Assembly (NCBI GenBank): GCA_016219545.1 | Contig: JACRMH010000063.1 | Location: 1 to 64,000 of the forward strand | DNA length: 64,000 bases | Direction of reading: 5' to 3' | DNA from: Chloroflexota bacterium | GTDB lineage: Bacteria > Chloroflexota > Anaerolineae > Anaerolineales > Villigracilaceae | In this document: positions 60,773-64,000 of the stretch, one piece after another | How positions within the stretch are numbered: the first letter of the stretch is position 1 | How the letters are laid out: each line of letters opens with the position of its first letter | Translations under genes and position numbers: made by a program | The notes under the pieces: model-generated | The model's database searches: none | Told to the model about the DNA's origin: nothing | What the model saw: only the letters and a program-made list of their open reading frames with translations

Positions 60773-61372
60773 TCACGGATATAAACGGCTTGACAATTGC
60801 TCATCAATATACACCACAATTTTTTCAAAATCTGCGTACAACAATTTATTATCCATAACCGCAGAGAAATAGACCACATATTCTTGATATCGCGCTACCA
60901 TTGTACATTCTTTAATATAAATACTCCTATTGCCACATGCTATGTATGCGGAATCGGCAGTAGTGTTCGGAAATATTGAATCGGCAATAGATAACCATAC
61001 ATCTTCCGCCCCTGAAAACAGCATATGTTTATTAAAGTCAAACCCGACCTTTGCCCGCCTTATTGTAGGGAATCGATAAATCACATATCCAGCGTTTCCA
61101 GTATCCCAATATATGCTCTGACCACCATCGTCAATTGTTTCATGCTCATCAGAAAGAGGGTATATATGGTTGACAATTAAATCATCTGGAAATAAATTAT
61201 GAGGAAGTTCCAACTCCGATACTCGAAAATATCTTTCAGGGGCGCATTCCCACCATAAACACCCATGCAAGACATACTGACCAGCAAGAGCAAAGCAAGA
61301 ACAAGAAAACAAAATAATAACTAAAACTTTAGGGAGAGCAGATTTTTTAGTCACATATATTCCTAATTTCAT
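60773..61372 (-). CDS. exported protein of unknown function, first cassette of the array
   Basis: A 199-residue protein with an N-terminal hydrophobic segment (LPKVLVIILFSCSCFALAGQ) that could be a signal peptide or lipobox (SCSC). The mature part has Cys pairs (HGCLWWECAPERYF, ACGNRSIYIKECTMV) and a beta-rich pattern (GQSIYWDTGNAGYVIYRFPT). No family recognised. It is the most upstream cassette of the minus-strand array. A core-like GGCTAAC (61395-61401) lies 23 bases before its start codon. Confidence 0.65.
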   Translation of the reverse strand: MKLGIYVTKKSALPKVLVIILFSCSCFALAGQYVLHGCLWWECAPERYFRVSELELPHNLFPDDLIVNHIYPLSDEHETIDDGGQSIYWDTGNAGYVIYRFPTIRRAKVGFDFNKHMLFSGAEDVWLSIADSIFPNTTADSAYIACGNRSIYIKECTMVARYQEYVVYFSAVMDNKLLYADFEKIVVYIDEQLSSRLYP

Positions 61373-61430
61373 AAACCCTGTGCCATCATGGGCTGGCTAA
61401 CTATGTATTACGTGGAAACTTTCTGTGTAA

Positions 61431-61550
61431 TCCCCCTCTATGGGGTCTCATGCGTACATTTTCCAGATATGCCCCTGATTTGGGGTGTTTGCGTAACATT
61501 TCCATATAACCACCCCCTGCGGGGTCTTATGCGGAATAACATCTCCCGCA
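61431..61550. repeat. three tandem hairpin units at the array's upstream end
   Basis: Three ~40-base units each have a CCCC…GGGGT hairpin followed by a TNTTATGCGNA-like stretch and ACATTTCC/ACATCTCC: CCCCCTCTATGGGG, CCCCTGATTTGGGG and CCCCCTGCGGGG. They lie between the first cassette boundary and the thioredoxin-like gene, where an attI site would be expected in a complete integron. Confidence 0.7.
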
Positions 61551-61617
61551 CTCATGCCAACTATACGCCCATTTGATTATTCAGAAAAGACAGGAAAAAT
61601 GCGATACACTAGCATAT

Positions 61618-62055
61618 ATGACCAAACCTGTCCGCTTTCTGATCGTGTCCATTGTGCTTCTGGCGATGCTGGGATTGTCGCTGAAAAACGATCCGCGTCA
61701 GGCGGTCGCGGGGAAGGTAATCTCTGTTCTTAAGACAGAATCAACTGTCGGTTCGGCTTCGAGCGATCCATCCTCACCAAAGAACCTCATCTTGTTGGAA
61801 TTCTTTTCAGGTCTCTGAAAGGAATGTGCAGAAATGCAGCCCATCGTGAATGGGATCAAGAACGAATACAAAGCCTGCCTGCATTTGGAAAGAGTCAATT
61901 TTCATTCACAGACAAAGTGGCATGACTTGCTCTCTCCCATCGGCACGCCGGAATTTGCCCTGCTTGATTCATCTGAAAATGTACTTTATCGCTGGGTGGG
62001 GTTCACGGAGAAGAGCGAATTCGTTGAGGTGTTGAATCCGCTTTGCGGGGGGTGA
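61618..62055 (+). CDS. thioredoxin-like protein with in-frame TGA at the CxxC position (candidate selenoprotein)
   Basis: Reading through the TGA at 61816-61818 gives a 145-residue protein. An N-terminal membrane helix (FLIVSIVLLAMLGLSL) and a linker lead to a thioredoxin fold: NLILLEFFSGL-U-KECAEMQP (codon 67 is the TGA, so UxxC replaces CxxC), then GIKNEYKACLHLERVNF, the cis-Pro loop GTPEFALLD and VLYRWVGF. All family elements downstream of the TGA are intact. A stem CCCAT/ATGGG with loop CGTGA starts its loop 26 bases after the TGA, in the range expected for a bacterial SECIS. The alternative is a nonsense mutation of a Cys codon. Confidence 0.65.
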
Positions 62056-62067
62056 ATTCAAAATCCC

Positions 62068-62142
62068 AAACCACAAAGGAAAGAAGGGTCACTAAGGAAA
62101 GCACCCCCTTTGTGTACCTTTGTGACCCTTCGTGGTAAACCT
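62068..62142. repeat. CACAAAGG-type intergenic repeat, copy 3
   Basis: AACCACAAAGGAAAGAAGGG and the inverted ACCTTTGTGACCCTTCGTGG flank an AT-poor centre, as at 33019-33096. Confidence 0.55.
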
Positions 62143-62153
62143 TTTCACCAGAA

Positions 62154-62187
62154 AAAAACAGGAGGCAGTTTTCTGTCTCCTGTTTTA
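62154..62187. terminator. bidirectional intrinsic terminator
   Basis: AAACAGGAGGCAG/CTGTCTCCTGTTT stem (one G-U pair) with loop TTTT between convergent genes. Confidence 0.8.
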
Positions 62188-62202
62188 TCTTTAAGATTTA
62201 TT

Positions 62203-63087
62203 TTATGCCTTGGCCGCTGCGGCTGCTTCTGCTTCCTGCGCTCTCAGTTTTTCTGTCGCGCGGAAATATTTCAAATAACGGATCGAATTCGCATCCTTGC
62301 TCAATAGCAGGTCAATGGCGCGGATGGAACTTCCCAGTTTGATCGGGTCCGTGATCGAGCAGGTCACGCCGGCTTGAATGGCAAGCGCAAGGAAAGCGCT
62401 GTTCACGGAATGACGGTCGGGCAGGCCGAACGAAACATTGCTTGCGCCGAGGCTCATGTTCACGCCGTATTCCTTGCGGATCAGTTCAATGGCTTTCAAG
62501 GTCACCATCGCGGCCGCACTGTTATGTCCCACCGTCATCACCAGCGGGTCAATGATAATGTCTTCGGCGGGGATGCCCAGCTTCGCGGCGCGCTCAATGA
62601 TATGACCCGCCACCTTGAGACGTTCCTCCGCTGTGGCAGGGATGCCTTGCTCGCCGATGGTCAACCCGATGACAGCTGCGCCTCTATCTTTAACGATGGG
62701 CAGGACATTCGTCAATTGCCTTTCCTCCCCGTTGACAGAGTTCACCAACGGCTTGCCGGTTGCGGCATTGAGTCCGGCCGCCAATATCTTCGGGTCGTTC
62801 GAGTCGATGCACAGCGGAACATCCACGCCGGATTTGACCGCCGCAACAACGATCGGCATCATGGTCACTTCTTCAAGCTGGGGATGACCGACGTTCACAT
62901 CCAACACATCCGCGCCCCAGGCAACCTGTCTCTGCGCGAGTTGAATGACATATTCCATGTTGCCGTCCACAAGAGCCTGTCCCAACTTTTTCATGCCCGT
63001 CGGGTTGATCTTCTCACCGATGATGACAAACGGCTTGTCAATGCCAATGATGACTTCTTTCTTTTCTGATTTGAGTATGGTATGCAT
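62203..63087 (-). CDS. pterin-binding methyltransferase-like protein (AcsE/MeTr type)
   Basis: A 294-residue TIM-barrel protein of the pterin-binding family. FVIIGEKINPTGMKKLGQAL, GADVLDVNVGHPQLEE, LCIDSNDPKILAAGL, NSVNGEE and LGASNVSFGLPDRHSVNSAF are the usual blocks of methyltetrahydrofolate:corrinoid methyltransferases and the pterin domain of methionine synthase. It binds methyl-tetrahydrofolate and would hand the methyl group to a corrinoid protein, but no corrinoid partner is in the window. The start is the ATG at 63087 with AGAGG upstream. The C-terminus is Ala/Glu-rich. Confidence 0.87.
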   Translation of the reverse strand: MHTILKSEKKEVIIGIDKPFVIIGEKINPTGMKKLGQALVDGNMEYVIQLAQRQVAWGADVLDVNVGHPQLEEVTMMPIVVAAVKSGVDVPLCIDSNDPKILAAGLNAATGKPLVNSVNGEERQLTNVLPIVKDRGAAVIGLTIGEQGIPATAEERLKVAGHIIERAAKLGIPAEDIIIDPLVMTVGHNSAAAMVTLKAIELIRKEYGVNMSLGASNVSFGLPDRHSVNSAFLALAIQAGVTCSITDPIKLGSSIRAIDLLLSKDANSIRYLKYFRATEKLRAQEAEAAAAAKA

Positions 63088-63111
63088 TTTCACCTCTGAA
63101 TAAAATTCTTA

Positions 63112-63145
63112 AAACCTGACAGGTCTTCCGAGACCTGTCAGGTTT
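63112..63145. terminator. intrinsic terminator
   Basis: AAACCTGACAGGTCT/AGACCTGTCAGGTTT perfect 15-bp stem with loop TCCG, downstream of the minus-strand amidohydrolase gene. Confidence 0.87.
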
Positions 63146-63149
63146 GACA

Positions 63150-64000
63150 TTACTCTTTCAACAACCTCATCGCCGTTTCGACCAAAATCGCCGTGCCGAT
63201 GGGCAATGCGCGTTCATCCAGATCGAACCGCGGATGATGCAATAAAAACTCCTCGTGACCTTTCTTTTGCACTCCCAGGTTGAACATCGCACCGGGTGCA
63301 AGGTTTAAAAAGGAACCAAAGTCTTCCGCGCCGAGAGTCGGGTCGCCAGCGCTGACATTCTCCGAGCCCAGCATTTCCTTGCCGACCACTTCGATCAACT
63401 CCGAAACTTTTTCTTCATTGATCATCGGCGGCGCGCCGATCACATATTTAAGTTTATAGTCTCCGCCCAATGTTTTTGCAATTTCAAAAGCGCGCCTGAT
63501 CTCATCATGGATTTCTTTTTGTATATGAGTTTCAGTATAACGCAAAGTCCCTGTCAACGTGATGCTTTGCGGAATTACGTTTTCCGTGAACCCGCCATTA
63601 ACTGTACCAATGCTGACAGCCGCAGGCGCAAACGGATTCAATCTGCGAGAGACGATGGCATTCAAGGCCATGATGACATGCGCAAGAATGTTGTAAGGAT
63701 CAATCGTCGTATGCGGATACGCACCATGCCCGCCCTTGCCGATGATCTCTGCGTACCATGAATCCACGCCGCCTGAATTGGGCCCCGAGCAGATTGAAAT
63801 TTCACCGACCTTTATTTTTGGGTCAATATGCTGCGCGAGGACAAAGTCCACGCCATTCATCGCGCCGTCCTGCACCATTCTTTGGGCGCCGCTAAAACCT
63901 TCCTCGTCCGCATCCTCTTCACAGGGTTGAAACAAGAATCGGATTCGTCCGGGCAGATTCTCTTTCGCAAAGATCGTCGCCGCGCCGAGAGCCATCGCCG
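63150..64000 (-). CDS. M20-family amidohydrolase, 5' end outside the window
   Basis: The C-terminal ~283 residues of a metal-dependent amidohydrolase (hippurate hydrolase/IAA-amino-acid hydrolase-type M20D). The visible part begins with TAMALGAATIF, which normally directly follows the metal-binding HDGH. FLFQPCEEDADEE carries the catalytic Glu pair, LAQHIDP the next His, and GKGGHGAYPH starts the dimerisation domain. GAEDFGSFLNLAPGAMFNLG and FLLHHPRFDLDE supply the last metal ligands. The open frame continues past position 64000. Confidence 0.92.
   Translation of the reverse strand, partial: AMALGAATIFAKENLPGRIRFLFQPCEEDADEEGFSGAQRMVQDGAMNGVDFVLAQHIDPKIKVGEISICSGPNSGGVDSWYAEIIGKGGHGAYPHTTIDPYNILAHVIMALNAIVSRRLNPFAPAAVSIGTVNGGFTENVIPQSITLTGTLRYTETHIQKEIHDEIRRAFEIAKTLGGDYKLKYVIGAPPMINEEKVSELIEVVGKEMLGSENVSAGDPTLGAEDFGSFLNLAPGAMFNLGVQKKGHEEFLLHHPRFDLDERALPIGTAILVETAMRLLKE

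Noticed and set aside
52704..61401. Open frames on the plus strand and N-terminal extensions running through attC-like sites
   Set aside because: They arise because the attC interior lacks stops in some frames. Repeated peptides such as those with WTLGI or SGFEF are translations of the repeat itself.
61431..61550. CRISPR array from three regularly spaced repeats
   Set aside because: Units differ, hairpins are in the repeats with no variable spacers of constant length, and no cas genes are near.
1..64000. Integron integrase or other tyrosine recombinase gene
   Set aside because: No protein in the window has the tyrosine recombinase R-H-R-Y pattern, so the arrays are described as lacking an integrase in view.

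Overview
The window looks like a chromosomal segment of a member of the Chloroflexota, most likely the Anaerolineae class. This is inferred from many lipoproteins with Thr/Pro/Ala-rich linkers after the lipobox, a PPi-type phosphofructokinase, a FabL-type enoyl reductase, a multiheme cytochrome with a b/c partner, a methylmalonyl-CoA mutase catalytic chain and a MoxR/DUF58/DUF4129 operon. No rRNA or other phylogenetic marker is present, so the assignment is tentative. Two genes (36.8-37.4 kb and 54.8-55.8 kb) are each broken by what looks like a single missing base in a homopolymer, so part of the damage may be assembly error.

Layout. 0-3.2 kb: an IS110-family element beside three attC-like sites and two plus-strand cassette genes. 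3.2-5.6 kb: P-loop kinase, metallo-beta-lactamase-fold hydrolase, DUF333 lipoprotein, SRPBCC protein. 5.9-8.3 kb: nine-heme cytochrome and a cytochrome b/c fusion. 8.3-20.3 kb: FmdB-type zinc ribbon, guanylate kinase, rhomboid, a peptide-type ABC operon whose binding protein looks circularly permuted, a GT39-like membrane protein, PPi-type PFK, UbiA prenyltransferase, EamA transporter. 20.5-22.5 kb: PilZ protein, two lipoproteins, a DUF559 nuclease remnant. 22.5-27.5 kb: a DUF433/DUF5615 toxin-antitoxin pair between two ~95-bp direct repeats, then an AT-rich 1282-residue conflict-type protein (nuclease-like, TPR, GreA/B-C-like, PIN). 27.6-29.2 kb: methylmalonyl-CoA mutase. 29.4-38.1 kb: a one-way run with a membrane protein ending in a Cys-Ala tail, a PqqD-radical SAM-SPASM enzyme, PAS protein, M28 peptidase, RMD1-like protein, a second radical SAM paralog that has lost all cluster cysteines, a broken phosphatase and a methyltransferase. 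38.1-52.2 kb: signal peptidase, tRNA-Glu, dipeptidase, ribosomal protein S1, aminotransferase, MoxR/DUF58/DUF4129 operon, fabL. 52.7-61.4 kb: minus-strand integron cassette array with nine attC-like sites and mostly lipoprotein, membrane or unknown genes, but no integrase in view. 61.6-64 kb: a thioredoxin-like gene with an in-frame TGA exactly where the first Cys of CxxC should be (candidate selenoprotein), a pterin-binding methyltransferase-like protein and a partial M20 amidohydrolase.

The strongest items for follow-up are the homogeneous attC array (a CALIN-like structure, including a nested long form of attC), the Cys-Ala tail next to active and dead radical SAM paralogs, the UxxC thioredoxin-like gene, the nuclease/TPR/PIN protein and the permuted binding protein.
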